This document shows, in pieces, positions 1-17,332 of a stretch of DNA of 64,000 nt (position 1 is its first letter; each line of letters opens with the position of its first letter). The stretch comes from Aquanectria penicillioides. Taxonomy: Eukaryota > Ascomycota > Sordariomycetes > Hypocreales > Nectriaceae. Location: NCBI GenBank assembly GCA_003415625.1, contig PYIU01000005.1, positions 2,857,001 to 2,921,000 of the forward strand, read 5' to 3'. The notes under the pieces are model-generated. The model saw only the letters and a list, made by a program, of their open reading frames with translations. It ran no database searches and was not told the DNA's origin. Position numbers and translations under genes: made by a program.

Positions 1-4650
<4,650 letters not shown>

Positions 4651-5162
4651 TTAAGCTTTTAAAAGTAAAATTTAAACTATTATTACTAAAGTAAGTATTT
4701 ATCTATAAGTTTAATAGTATTAATTACTTAAATAAATATAAAGTATAAATATATATATATAATAATCTATAGAAAAGCTTAATAATTAAGAGCATTTATA
4801 TAGCTATATTTATAGTATATACTTTTTATATATTAATAGCTTTAGCAATATAATTTAATTTAGAATTTTTATAATTTAATATTAAAAATGCATTTTTTAA
4901 TATAATAAAAGTAAGTATAGAATATTAATAATATATAAGCTATTAAATAGATTTAAGCAATAGAGTAAGTATATAAAATTGCATAAAGCATTATATAGTC
5001 TTAAGGACTTATTATAACTTTAGTTTTAAGAATTAAAAGTAACTTTTATTAAATTTAAGCTTAAATAGTATAAAGAAAAGCTATATTTATTTTATTTTAT
5101 TAATTAAAAGCTCTTTTTAATATTTTTTATAAATAATATTATTATTACTTTTTATAAAAATA
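4651..5162. other. AT-rich spacer between two LINE copies, unassigned
   Basis: About 510 bp of TA-rich degenerate sequence with no open frame. It does not match the LINE or LTR families seen elsewhere in the window. It is the older target DNA into which the downstream full-length LINE inserted; the target duplication begins at 5163. Nothing further can be recognised. Confidence 0.6.
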
Positions 5163-5177
5163 ATATAAATACAGCTA
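5163..5177. repeat. Left target-site duplication of the full-length LINE
   Basis: ATATAAATACAGCTA here and ATATAAATGCAGCTA at 11792-11806 flank the element directly. Fifteen bases with a single transition is the size expected for a LINE integrating by target-primed reverse transcription. Confidence 0.75.
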
Positions 5178-6287
5178 TAAACTCTGCCCTTAAACTTGCA
5201 ATTGCTTGCAGCTATTCTAAACTACCTTTAAAACATCTAAAAACTATAATCAATTAATTCCTTATGCTAGGCTACCCCTAAATACAATAGCACATTAAAA
5301 GCATAATGCTAATACTATAGCCCTTTTAATAGTTATTAATTTAAAAAGATATAGCATTAAAAATAGCTAATATAACCCCCTTTTTATTACTAGCTAATAT
5401 AGCAATATACCTAAAATAAATAAAGCAATAAAAGCTAGTAAAAGCCTTATAACTAATAAAGATAAAGAAGCCTATAAAGCTATTACTAAAATTGTTCTAT
5501 TTTACCTCCTTAAAGCGATTTAAAAGGTATTTTAAACTTATATTAATATATATAAAATGCACTCCTGCCCCCCCTTAAGACCAATATAACCCCTAAAAAG
5601 AGACTTATTAATAAAATCACTACTACTATAATAATTGCTATTACTATAGCAGTAATAGCTGCCTTAGCTAACTTAAGCCCTTTTTCTCTTTAGCTAATAT
5701 AATAATCTTATGCATTAGTCCTTTTATATAGCCTTATATCTATAAACACTAAAATTAATAAGTATATAATATATAGCTATATTAAGTATAAGGTTACTAT
5801 TTGCACTAAAGATGCCCTTAAGGATATTAAAAACTATACTTTAATAGAAACTATATAAGCAGTAAACTAAGCCTATAGCAACTTCTATATAATTGCAATT
5901 TACTGCCTTTCTAATAGAAATACAATCCTTACCTTTTTTATTTTAAAATAGACTAAAGCCTTTTATAAAAAAGGATAAATAGCTATTGCATTTAGAAATA
6001 ATGCCCTTTTAGCTCTTTTAACCTTTACTATTTTAGTAAAGGGAATCTAAATTAAATCTATTTCTAATAATATAAATAAACTTATTAAAATTATTAATAA
6101 TACTAATACCTTAAGAGTTAATAAAGTAAAGCCTACTTAAGCCTAAAATAGTATTATAATAAAAATAAATCTAATCCTTTATATTTTATTAATTAAAGAA
6201 GTTAATAGTTTATATAATAATAGGCTACTTTTTAATGCTAAACTTTATAATTATAAACCCTTTAATAAAGGATTAAAACCTACTTAA

Positions 6288-6329
6288 TGCTTTTAATACT
6301 ATAAATATAGCTATATTATAAAAAACTGC
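6288..6329 (+). pseudogene. Degenerate CCHC zinc knuckle of LINE ORF1
   Basis: In frame, the codons read C-F-stop-Y-Y-K-Y-S-Y-I-I-K-N-C. Reversing C-to-T changes gives the CCHC spacing C-x2-C-x4-H-x4-C: Tyr stands where Cys4 and His9 belong, and the stop where Gln belongs. This is the nucleic-acid-binding knuckle typical of the gag-like ORF1 of Tad1/I-clade LINEs. The same segment recurs in the other 5'-containing copies, for example near 36315 and 61665. Confidence 0.65.
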
Positions 6330-7102
6330 TAATTTACTTTAATCTATAGCTAATATAATAGCTTAATATATAATAATTGCTTTATTAAAAAAGAAGAAAT
6401 TCTTTATTATTATACTTTATACTATAAAGACTATTTAATCTAAAGCTATATTTATTTTATAGTAAAAAAGCACTAAACTTATATAAAAGAAGAATACTAT
6501 AAATAACTAATAAAATATAAAGAATGCATTTTAATATAGTAAAATGTCCTTTATATATAATAGAATAGCTTCTTTAAGAACTCCCTTTTTATAGCTCTTC
6601 TCTTTATTAAAAGAGTTAGCTAACCTTTAGGCTCTATAAATAAATAATGCTATACTTTATTTAATGCTTTCCCTTTCTTTAGTGCCTATACCCTATTGCT
6701 ACTATCTATTAAATTAACTCCCTTATTTATATTTAATTAATATAGATCCTATTCTAAAATATATACTACTACTTTAAATTAATCTATTAAGTGCTATATA
6801 TTTATAATAGATATAATGCAATTGCACTTTTAGAACTAGCTAAAAACTAAAGAACTAATGCCTTAATAAACCCTAAAAGATTAAACTATATTATAATTTA
6901 TTACTTAAGCTATATAGCTCTTTATATATATAAATAATATAGATTAAAAACTTAAATCTATTAGGCTAAAGAAGATTAGGCTAATATTAATTTTAATTAC
7001 TATTATATAAGAATAATTGCAGTATATAACCCTTTAGAAGGTAAGGGAAACTTAAGAGTAATATATGCTTTAGCTAGCCTTATTTTAGCCCCTTAAATAA
7101 TT

Positions 7103-7138
7103 ATAGTTAAAGACTTTAATTTATACTATTTAATTTAA
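7103..7138 (+). pseudogene. Degenerate APE-type endonuclease motif of LINE ORF2
   Basis: The frame reads V-K-D-F-N-L-Y-Y-L-I-stop, with the Asp-Phe-Asn at 7112-7120. It corresponds to the (G)DFNxHHPxW active-site block of exonuclease/endonuclease/phosphatase-family endonucleases in LINEs, with His to Tyr, Pro to Leu and Trp to stop, all C:G to T:A changes. Found again at about 37139 and 62490. It fixes the sense strand of the element as plus. Confidence 0.65.
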
Positions 7139-10100
7139 GATTGCTATAATAGAACTACTTTATATAGTCTAACCTTTTTAATAGAGATATAATAGCTAAA
7201 TATAGCCTTAATAACCCTTTATAGAATAGTAACTTAAAAAGCAGGCAATACTAAAAATAGCACTTTTAATTTAGTTTAGGCCTTAAAGAATAGCTATACT
7301 ATTTATTTAGGCCTTAATTATAATTTAAATAGCTTTAATTATATTCTATAATAAATATATATTAGGCCCTTTATAAATATATTATTTTCTTTTCTATTAG
7401 ACCTTTAGCCTATAGTATTTAATTAATATATAATAAACCTTAAAAAGGCTAAACTTAAAGTATAAATTACCCTTTATTAAACTTTTAGTAAAATAACCTT
7501 TATATAATAGTTAAAATAGGCAATTAAATAGCTAACCTAAAAACTATATTAAATTGCTTAATATACTACTTTAATATAAAGGTAATTTAAGCCTAATTAT
7601 AATAACTAATAAAACTAGCCTATTATAAAGGCTATTTATTAACTTAAATAAGCATAAAGATATATATAATATAATAGTATAATAGCTAATTAGCTAAAAC
7701 TATAAAAAGTAAGCAATAAGCAAAAGGCTTATATAGCTAAAGCTAAGTAAATAGCTTAATGCAATACTTTATTTAAAGCTAAAATAAAGAAAGGTATAAG
7801 CAGCTAAAAGAAACTTTAGAACTTAAAAAAATAGATATAACTCTAAAGTAGTATTGCCTTAGCCTTATTGCAGCTCCTTTCCCTTAATTGCTTTAAGTAA
7901 GATTCCCTAGCTATAAGCTATATTAAAAAGGCAATTATACTAATAAAATGCTTTTTCCTTAAACCTTAAGTAAATAACTAAAATATTAAACCTATTATAA
8001 TAGACCTTATAATATAACCTATAGGTATAGATTAAATGCTATAGAATGCTAAGGACTTAATGCAAAACTGCATTAAACTTTATATATTAGTATACTTACT
8101 CTTTAAAATCTAATTATAGAAAGCTTTTAATAGTAATAGATTCTCTACTAGCTTCCTTAAAGTATATAGTAAGCCCTTTCTAAAAGCCCTTATTACTATT
8201 ATTAATATAAGCATTATACTTAAGCACTTTTTATATTGCTTTTACTATATAATTGCTACTATTATTTTTAAATTAAATAAAATAATAGCCTAAAAATATA
8301 TAATATTTAAATAAAGACCTATTTCCCTTTTTAGCATTATTAATAAAGTAATAAAGTTAATAATAGCTTAGTAAATAGTAATAGTAATTAAAAACCTAAA
8401 TATACTCTTTAATAGTTAAATAAAGAATAGGCCTTAAAGGTCTATTAAGCTTGCCCTTATAGTTATAATAGAAGCAATATATATAATATAAGCCTATAAT
8501 AAAATAGTATTACTCTTTTAACTAAACTTTATTATAGCCTTTAATTTAATTAACTATAAGAGACTTATTGCTATCCTTTATAATTAAGGCTATTTATAAT
8601 AATTATTAGTTTAGCTTTTTAGCTATTTATTTAAGCATTTAATATATCTTTAGTTTAATAATAAGTCCTTTAAACCCTATAGCATTAAAGCTAAAGTCCT
8701 ATAGGGATTGCTACTTTTCTTTATTCTTTTTATTTTATTTATATTAAGGCTTTATATAATATTTAATAAAGTCCCTAAAATTATAATAGTTAAATTTGCT
8801 AATAATATAAATATATTTATATTTAAAAAAGATATAATAAAAACTTAAGTCTAACTTAAAATTATATAAATAGTATATATATTTTAGGCCTTTATTAATA
8901 GTATAACCTTTAAATCTATTAAGGCCTAGCTTCTTTATTTCTTCTATTAATACTAAAGGCATTAAATTTAATTAATCTTTATCTATAATATAATCTAACT
9001 ATAGAAATTATACTATTTCCTTAAATTATAGCTATATAAAAAACTGCTTTAAAGCCTATATATCTTTAAGCTTAAAGGAAAACTTAAGCATTAAGGGCAG
9101 GCCCTTATTGCCCTTACGGCAAGTATATAAAAAGTAAACCTTAAGGCTGCCTGCATAATATATATATATATAATTAAATCTATAATTGCTTATAGTATTA
9201 ATATATACTATTCCTTAATAAAAAGGGGTAATAACCTAAAAGGGATTACTAAAGCCCTATTAATTAAGTAGACTTAAGCTCTTTATACTATTAAAGAAGG
9301 CTATAAAGCTATTTTAATTAAATTACTAAAAAGTAAGCTTAAAATCCTTTTATTAAATATATACTTTAATAAATAATTTATTTAATTTTAAGGCTAGCTT
9401 TAAACTTAAGGCATTAAAAGATTTATTTTTTTTATAACTATATTAATAATATATTAAATTTACTATTATTACTATAATAGCCTTTAGTATAAATTAATAT
9501 AGAAATATAAAAAGTAGCTTATTAATTAGCTTTTTAATAGAAAATATAAAAAAGACTAAAAGTTAATTAAAGATTAAGTATTAGCTAATTAAAGGCATTA
9601 ATAGAAATAAGTTAAGTATAAATCTTATAAATAGTATATTAATAATAAAATAAAGGCAATTAAAATCTTTTTATTTTATATAAAGAAAAAAACTATTTAC
9701 TTATATAAAGAACTTAAAAAGTATAAAAGCTTTTTATTTACTTAAATATAAATAGAATATATTAAACTTTAAGGTTTTCTTTTCTAAAGAAAGGTCCCTA
9801 AAGTAAGTATACCTTAATATTAGTATAAAAATGCTATTAAAATAGTTAGCTATATTATACTATATTGCTTACTTTATTTAAGCTAAAAGAAAACTCTATT
9901 TAATTTACTTTATAATCTTTTTAAGCTTAAGCAATATCTATTTAAAGCCTAAACTATATATTGCTTTATTAAATAGCTAGCCTATTTATATATTATACTA
10001 TACTATAAGCTAGCTATTAAGCTATATTTAGTTTAAAATATATTTACTTTTATATTGCCTTTACCTTTTAATAACTCTTTTATTTAAATGCTTTAACCCC

Positions 10101-11190
10101 TTTATTAAAAGGGAAATTAATGCATTTAAAAAAACCCCCTTTAAAAGAGGGAAAAAACCAGCCTATTATATAAATAATATACTAAAGCCTACTCCTTTTA
10201 ATAGTTAGGTCTTTACCTTAGCTCTATTTAAACTCTACCTTTATTTACTATTATATTTAATTTATATTTATTTACTTTAATAATACTATTTACTTTAAGT
10301 TTATATTCTCTTTAAAAAATATAAAATCTATTTTATTTTTCTTACTATCTCTTTTTTTATTCTTTTTTTTACTATTTTTCTCTTTATCTCTTTTATTCTT
10401 AAGCCCTCTTTACTTTAATTCTCTTTTAGCTTTATTTAAGCTTAAGCTATTACTTAAGGAATTATATTAAACTTTAGTCTTTACTATTAATATTAGTTAA
10501 TATAAATCTATATTAAGACTAATACTATTTATTGCTATTATTACTTTTAGGCACTGCCTATCCTTAAGTAGCCTTAGCCCCTTTAATTAAAAAAGGCAAT
10601 ATAGCTATTAAGCTCTTAAAAGCTATAGCTATATAATTAACTCTATTAATTAGTTTATAAAGCTAATTAATATTAAGACCTATAGTTAGAACTATAGATA
10701 TAGCTTAAAAGTGCACTTAAATTACCTTTCTTTTAGCTTAAATAGCCTTAGCCCTTAACTACTAAAGCTCTTTTTTCTATAATCTATATTAGTATTATAC
10801 TTATAGTAAAACTAAATTAAGCTATACTTACTATAGCTATTCCCTTTTATAAAGCCACTATTAGTATATAAGTATTAGCCTTTATTAAGTATAGTAATAG
10901 CTTATATAGCTTATATATATAGGCATAAGCTATATAGCTATTAGCCTTAATATCTATTAATAGTTAGTTTTTTATAGCTATAAGGGATAGAAACTATATA
11001 CTAGCCTAATCCTAATATAGATTATTCTCTCTATTTCTTACTATCTATATAATATATATAAAATAGAGTAGATTTTATATTACCCTTAGGGTTAATATAG
11101 CACTCTTTACTTTAGTGCAGCTAGCTTAATATTTTAGTATTTATTAATATTAGCAAAAACACTATTTATAGCTATATTAAATATATATTG

Positions 11191-11191
11191 C

Positions 11192-11252
<61 letters not shown>

Positions 11253-11258
11253 GTTATT
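11191..11258. repeat. (TTA)n microsatellite in the full-length LINE
   Basis: About 65 bp of perfect TTA units, shorter than the homologous runs at 3984 and 42522; the variable-length run is a fixed landmark of the LINE 3' region. Confidence 0.95.
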
Positions 11259-11806
11259 ATTTTTAGCTATATATAATTAATATAAAATAGTAATAGAAAT
11301 AGCAATTAGCGCTTATATAAGTTAGGTATTCTATATAAATAATGCATTAATAAAGCATATACTTAAAGGCAATAAAAAGCTCTTATAGAGGTATATAAAA
11401 AAGAAAGAAAAGAAAAGGAATTAAGCATACCTATAAAGATTAAAAAATAATAATAATAGCACTTAAATAGCTAGCAGCTAGCTGGCTATTAGCTAATAGC
11501 GCTAAGATAGCGCCTTACTTTTTATAATAGGCCTATAGTATAGGCAATTTAGGCCTATTATAGGCCTTACTTTTACTTTACTTATTAACTCTATAATTAA
11601 ATAAATAGGATATTTTAGTAATAGCATTAAATTAATTTTTAATTTAATGCTTTTCTATAGGGGACCTATATTAAGTTTAATATTGTATTAAATAAAGGTT
11701 TTTATTCTATTAATATAGTTTTTTCCTTTATTTATATAGTATAAAAGCACTATTTACTTTATAGATCTATAGAGTATTAATAAATAAATAAATATAAATG
11801 CAGCTA

Positions 11807-12740
11807 ATATATTAATTAATAGCTTAAAATAAATATATAAATTATATAAATAAAATAAAATAAAATATTTCTTTAAAATATAAATTATTTATAATTGCTT
11901 TAAAAGATAGATCTTTTTTAGCTATAAGGCATATATTAATAAAATTGCCTATAAGTTTAAAATATTAAAATAAAGCTTATTTTTATTAATATTAATTTTA
12001 AGAATAAAGCTAATAAAGTATAAAGATTAAATAATTAAGCAAAAGATTAAAGAATATTAAAAGAAAATAGAATTATTGCTTTATATAGCAATTATAATTT
12101 AACTTAATATTGCCTTTATAATAAGTAAACTCTTATAGTTTTTAATTAATTTAGGAATTAAGCATTAAAATATAATAAACTAAACTCTTTACTACCTTTA
12201 TATAATAAATAGATTTACTATTTAATATAAAGGAAGTAAGAAAATTTAAGTATTAAGAATAGTAAGTAATGCATTCTTTATAAATAATTCTTTTATAAAA
12301 AAGTTATTTTAAAAATATTTTATTAGCCTATTTAATAAATTAATTATTTAAAAAGTAATATATTAATTTACTATAATTATATCTATAATTAAAATAAAGC
12401 TACTTACTTTAAATAAAATAGTATATAAAATAATAGCTTTTTAATGCCTTTTTAAGTAAATAAAGCTATTATTAAATTTAAATAAATTTTTAATTTATTG
12501 CAATAATTAATAGACTATATATTTAATACTTAAAAAAAGTAAATAAATTAATACTTATTTATACTATATAAATATCTATAATATATAATTAAAGCAAAAA
12601 TATAAAAAGGGATTATTTAAAATTATTTATCTTTTTACTATTAAAATGCTAGTAAATAGATTTATTAAGGCATTATTATAGCAATACTTTAAATACTTTA
12701 AAATAATATTTAATTTAATTAATTTATATATATAAGCATT
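11807..12740 (+). pseudogene. Degenerate Ty1/Copia pol, RNase H end
   Basis: One forward frame, broken only by TAA/TAG, retains the landmarks of a Copia RNase H and C-terminus with RIP-type substitutions. S-N-A-F-F near 12262 stands for the first catalytic S-D-A block. I-K-I-K near 12380 stands for the T-E-A-E block. Y-C-N-N-stop near 12496 stands for Y-C-D-N-Q. M-L-V-N-R-F-I-K at 12646-12669 stands for the M-P-A-D-G-L-T-K signature near the end of Copia pol. Every difference is a G-to-A or C-to-T change. The protein is certainly dead. The 5' limit is uncertain and no LTR was delimited. Confidence 0.7.
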
Positions 12741-14110
12741 ATAATAAAGGCATTTAAAAAAAAGGCATAAAATTAATTGCCTTAAATATATATAAAGCCC
12801 CTTTCTCTTTTAGTAAAATACTAAAAGAGGTAAATAGAAATAAACTTTAAACTTTAAAACTTTTAAATATTATAACTCCTTAATGCTAAATATTTAATAA
12901 CTTTATTTATATATAAACTATAATAGATCTATAGAAAATTAATGCTTTTTTTAATAAATTGCTTTACCTAAAGGTATTATTTTTTATTAATCTTTAGAAT
13001 TAAAGAATATATAAGTATATTAGTTCTAAAATTAGCCTTAATACTTAATAAATAAATAGAGTTTTTCTTTATTAAAAGATTAAGCTATAATTATAATACT
13101 ATATAGTATTAATTATATATTTATTTAAAAGTTAAAATCTATATTTATAATTAAAAAAAGCAATATATCTTTTTATTATTAATATTAAGGGCTAATAATA
13201 TCTATTAAGCAATAAAAGCTATAATAAAGAAACTAAAATATAAGCAATTAATAATATAATTATAAATATAAAAAGAAAAGATTAAGTTTATTAAAAATAG
13301 TATTAATAATTATTAGCCTTATATATAAAGTATTATTAAAAGCAATTAATACTTTTAAAATAATTTTTTTATTATTTTTATTAATAATAGCTATATAAAT
13401 ATATCTTTTATAAAGAGAATCCTTAAAGATATAAAGCTTAAATATAAAGGATTAAAAGAAGTTAATAAGCTATTTATATATATTAAAAGCTTAAAATAAT
13501 AAATTAAGCTTTTTAATAAATATTAATATTTATATAAAAAAGGCAAAAGTAAAAAAAAAGCTAATAATAGTAATACTAAAGGTATTAATAGTGCTAAAGA
13601 CTTTAAAGCTTAAAAAAAAAAGAATTAATAATATTAAATTAATTTTTAAATTAAAAAAATATACCTTTAAAAAAACCTTAAAAAAAGCTATTATTAAACT
13701 TTTTTATAAAAAAAATAGCTAAAATAAAAACTTATAATAAACTATATTAATAATAAAAAGTATTAAAAAAAAAAAAAAGCTAAAAACTAATTATATAAAG
13801 CTTAAATATAATATAATTAAGCTTACTTTTATTTTATTTTATATATATTATTTAATTTATTATTTAAAATTAATAAATATATTAAATTAATTAAAAATTT
13901 AATTAAATATATTAATAAAAAAATTAAATAATAAATATATTAATCTTTAATATAACTTTAGGAATAAAGTATAAAAGCAATTAAAATACTATATAAATAG
14001 CTTTATAGTCTTTTAACTAAAAGGTATATTATAGAATATAAAACTAATAAAAATATTATTAAAGGCTATATCTATTATATATAGCTATTATATAGCTAGC
14101 TTAAAGCTCT
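12741..14110. other. AT-rich degenerate sequence, unclassified
   Basis: About 1.4 kb of RIP-like DNA downstream of the Copia remnant. One forward frame between about 13200 and 13700 is rich in Lys/Ile/Asn with TAA-only stops and a basic stretch near 13540 (K-K-G-K-S-K-K-K), so it is probably another dead transposon ORF. I cannot name the family. Composition returns to normal at about 14110-14170, the border of gene island 1. Confidence 0.5.
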
Positions 14111-14129
14111 ATCTTTTAATCTAAGCATT

Positions 14130-16174
14130 AAATCTATTTTAGGTAAGCTCAATAGGGCATAGAACCCGGTTAGGGCAAGCTTAATACGGATAAAAGGGAG
14201 CTTTAAGACAATATTCCCTTTGTAGAAAACAAGGCTTTTAATAGACCTCATTATATATGCATCTACTATGTGATTCTACGTGACAGATATTAATTGGAGA
14301 AACGACCTCACTTACCCACATGCAAACTCGTCCAAGTGCCGTACTTGGTAGCACTTTCCACCTGACGTCTAACATGGATTCTGCAACCATGAGTACTGTT
14401 CCAACGTCACCGCTTACTCTCTCAAATCATTATCCAGCATCCTGCCTTGCCGCGATCCCTCTCTTACGAGAAACCCAGTCCATCCGCTGGCTTGTTGGCC
14501 GAAGGTGGATTGATCAACTCAAACCAATATTGCTCAAGCCTGTCCGACACGAGTTAGAGTTGCCGAAGCTCATTGTATTGAACCATAGCACCTCAGCAAA
14601 AACTGGAGGTGCCCCGTTGCCGAAATAAGTGATACTTTAGGTTCTATACTTTTAACACATTGTCAATCTGACCCTAGAACGAAAGACGTTCTTTCGCCAG
14701 TCTCTCCAAATAGGAAGATTTTCATGATATTTATACTCGCAACCACTGGGCTGGGCCATGATACTACACACCTGAGAAACCCACGATTTATCCTCCCCCA
14801 CTTGCACTATTCGATCTTTAGCCCTCATCAAATCTCTCCTAGTTGACAGGGAGCCAAATATGTCAAGGCAATTCTGTATTCAAGGCAGCGCAAGCCAACC
14901 TAGGGGAATTATAGTTAATGGCCCTTAATGGCATATATCGTTTTGCGAACTTATGGAGAAAGAAAACCACCAAGGATTTCTTGTTACCGCGCTGTGCCAA
15001 AGGACTATGCCCGCATAACTCGTTAGGATAGGGAGTCGTTGAATCGGTGGGGTGATCGCCGCAGGATGTTCATGTAGGTTTGCACAGGCATACAAACGAG
15101 TGGAACCTACTCGCGACACCTGCTCAATTGGAATGGTAGGCGTTATGGGGAGGAGTACTAGTTGATACAAACGAAGAAAAGGGTCTGATTGTTGAGTTGA
15201 CTTCTTTTCTATGTCGGGTCCATCGTTGATTCACATTCGGATGTCGAAATTCCCCTACTTAACCTGGTGTGTGCATATCTTGACATTGCCACCTAACTAA
15301 CTTCCTTAGCAAGAAATTGAAGGGCCGTGGATGGAACTCAAGTACCGTCATGGTTGCTGTCGGGCTGCATTGCTGCATCTTCCTATCCGTGAACGAGATT
15401 GACAGTACAACACCAACCCTGAACTATTGTGCTCCGGAAGGACGAGAGTTACCGCCTGGCGTGTAAGTAAATGATCTATCAGCTTGAGTATTGAACCAAG
15501 TATGATGCCTACAATAAGAAAGATGTGTTGTAGAGAAGTTAGATCTTTAGGCAAGGGAAGGACGGAGTTTAGACTCATTTTGACCTAGTAAAAGCTTAAA
15601 GTTAGAGATCATCTTTGCACTATAACATCGTAACGGACTAAATTGCTTTCTTGTTTCCTCTTGTATACCTTCTTATGAGCGACTCTGGCATAATACCGAC
15701 ATTAATGTTCGAGACAAGAAAGCAGTGCGATGAAGTCACTGATATTGAAATCTTTGAGCTAGTGGATTTGCCCTAGTTCCTGACACGACCCTCGATCTAT
15801 TTGATGATGGGTTGCCTCGGTTTCAGCTGCCCCTGAGAACGAACCACTCCACATACTCCCTTTCATTCCTAGAATTCGGGATATTTCACACTGACGAGTC
15901 CTCGACACCTGAGAGAGGTCTTGGAAGTAAATTATCACATTTGTTGTCAATCTTGGGTTATGGATTGCAGTTTCCAGTCCCCTAGCCGGTTGTCTCTGCT
16001 ATCAAGTCCACACCTAAACACTTTCACATTGGTGGCCTGCCGTTAAATTTCTAGCTCGAAAGTGAACAGATATTAAACAATATTCTGACCCTCTCTAACT
16101 AATTGAAGGTACCCGCGTATTCTCAACGGCACATATGTTTTGGATAATTATTTCCAATCTAGTTCATTATTATA
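14130..16174. other. Gene-island flank with no supported gene
   Basis: Base composition is normal here. The only open frames are short (102 aa or less, at 14320-14628 plus, 14925-15170 minus, 15348-15578 minus and 15759-15950 minus). None shows a recognisable domain, and I could not join them by plausible splice sites. The stretch may hold UTRs, non-coding RNA or a decayed gene. Confidence 0.5.
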
Positions 16175-17332
16175 TTACATGTGAAGTTCATCTGATCGAG
16201 TAGTTAAAGAGCGATGGAGCCCATGATAGTTGGAAACGGGACTGGAGAAATCGCTAACCGGCGACACTATATCCACGATACTTGATCGCGGCGTGATGAC
16301 GTCGAAAGATGCCCAGGACGGATGAGGGACTTCTTGATCTCGTTGAGTTCTTCCATACTCTGAGTCTTCTAGATGTTGGCTGGAAGGAGCCCATCCAGTA
16401 GTGTTGTTGACGGCCTCCAGAGAGATGGCCTGCGCTGTATTCTCAGGTAGCGAAGTGGATGTCGGCGGCACGATGCTGCCAGCAACGTGAACAAGACGAG
16501 GACCCTGATACCACCATTGATCCTCAAAGCCATTATCAACTGTAACCAGTGCTGCAGCTAACGATTGCATTTCTCGCGCTTTGCCCTTGTCACGATCGCT
16601 CACTTCAGACCGGTGGGGCAATATGGGACACATAAAGGCGCTTTGGGAGATATCTTCTTGGTCCCTGTGGCATTCTTCCTCGTTATCTTCATTGTTTTCG
16701 TTGCATTCATCCTCAGAATAGCCCATTGGGAATGTCCAAGATGACCAAGGCATACCATCTTCACCTAATCGGAACTGGTTCGGAGTGGCAGGAAGAGCCT
16801 TCCAGACTTCAGGCGCAGCTCTAGGTCTCTGATCTCTTGGTAGATTGTGACCCATAGTGGATGATGACCCTGGATTGGCATCCCAAGGACTGTCATTGAA
16901 GGGAGGAGGGGCAGATCTTCCACGCTCGTGGGAACTCCTACTTTGAGTACGGGAGCTCCTCCTGGGTTGTAGGTTGTCGCATTCCCGATTTTGAGAGTGT
17001 GGCTGTGACCTGTGTTCTGCGAGATAGTTCAGAGGCGGTAGGGTGGAATTAATGTCTCTCGGGAATTGTGTCGATTGATTGATTGGGATCATGATGCTTT
17101 GCTGGTGGTTATATTCTTGTTCAGCCACTGTGGGTTGTGCAACTGGGTGAGTTTGTGACGGAGGGGCGGCTAGGAAGTTTGTATTTGGAGGAGGCAGTTG
17201 TCGAGGAAATTGAGTCGCGCGATCACGCATACTCCTTGACATGTATGTGATTTGGCGATTCTTTGGAGCCCCTCGGGGAGACCAAGAGACTCCGAATTCG
17301 AAGTGAACGTAAATTCCTGGTCGGTCGCCCAT
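16175..17332 (-). CDS. Hypothetical low-complexity protein, 385 aa
   Basis: A single uninterrupted reading frame in normal-composition DNA; I do not recognise the family. The N-terminal third is rich in Pro/Gln/Asn. A Ser/Arg-rich stretch follows at about residues 124-140 (RRSSRTQSRSSHERGRS). Around 180-205 is a more ordered-looking segment containing WKALPATPNQF and WSSWTFPMGYSEDE, then an acidic run of Asp/Glu/Asn at about 205-228. The C-terminal half is Ser/Thr/Pro-rich. There are no obvious membrane segments or catalytic motifs, so it is probably a largely disordered protein. The start at 17332 is preceded by a CT-rich stretch ending TTTACAG, which could be a splice acceptor, so an upstream exon (an overlapping frame is open to 17661) is possible. 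Its neighbour on the same strand is RTA1-like, about 4 kb away. Confidence 0.6.
   Translation of the reverse strand: MGDRPGIYVHFEFGVSWSPRGAPKNRQITYMSRSMRDRATQFPRQLPPPNTNFLAAPPSQTHPVAQPTVAEQEYNHQQSIMIPINQSTQFPRDINSTLPPLNYLAEHRSQPHSQNRECDNLQPRRSSRTQSRSSHERGRSAPPPFNDSPWDANPGSSSTMGHNLPRDQRPRAAPEVWKALPATPNQFRLGEDGMPWSSWTFPMGYSEDECNENNEDNEEECHRDQEDISQSAFMCPILPHRSEVSDRDKGKAREMQSLAAALVTVDNGFEDQWWYQGPRLVHVAGSIVPPTSTSLPENTAQAISLEAVNNTTGWAPSSQHLEDSEYGRTQRDQEVPHPSWASFDVITPRSSIVDIVSPVSDFSSPVSNYHGLHRSLTTRSDELHM

Larger units (their letters stand above)
5178..11791 (+). mobile_element. Full-length RIP-degenerated LINE (Tad1/I-like), about 6.6 kb
   Basis: A complete non-LTR retrotransposon copy bounded by a 15-bp target duplication, ATATAAATRCAGCTA, at 5163-5177 and 11792-11806 (one A/G transition between the two). 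Order along the element: a GC-richer 5' end starting near CAACTCTGCCC; an ORF1-like region ending in a CCHC zinc knuckle (6288-6329); an APE-type endonuclease motif (7103-7138); a reverse-transcriptase-length region with no surviving frame; a TTA microsatellite; a palindromic GCTAGC segment near 11470; and an AATA-type 3' tail (11780-11791). Both ORFs are destroyed by RIP-type stops. The family assignment rests on the motif order and tail type, not on an alignment. Confidence 0.85.

Noticed and set aside
14320..14628. 102-aa plus frame at the left of gene island 1
   Set aside because: No domain, no supporting neighbouring exon; kept only as part of the unassigned flank.
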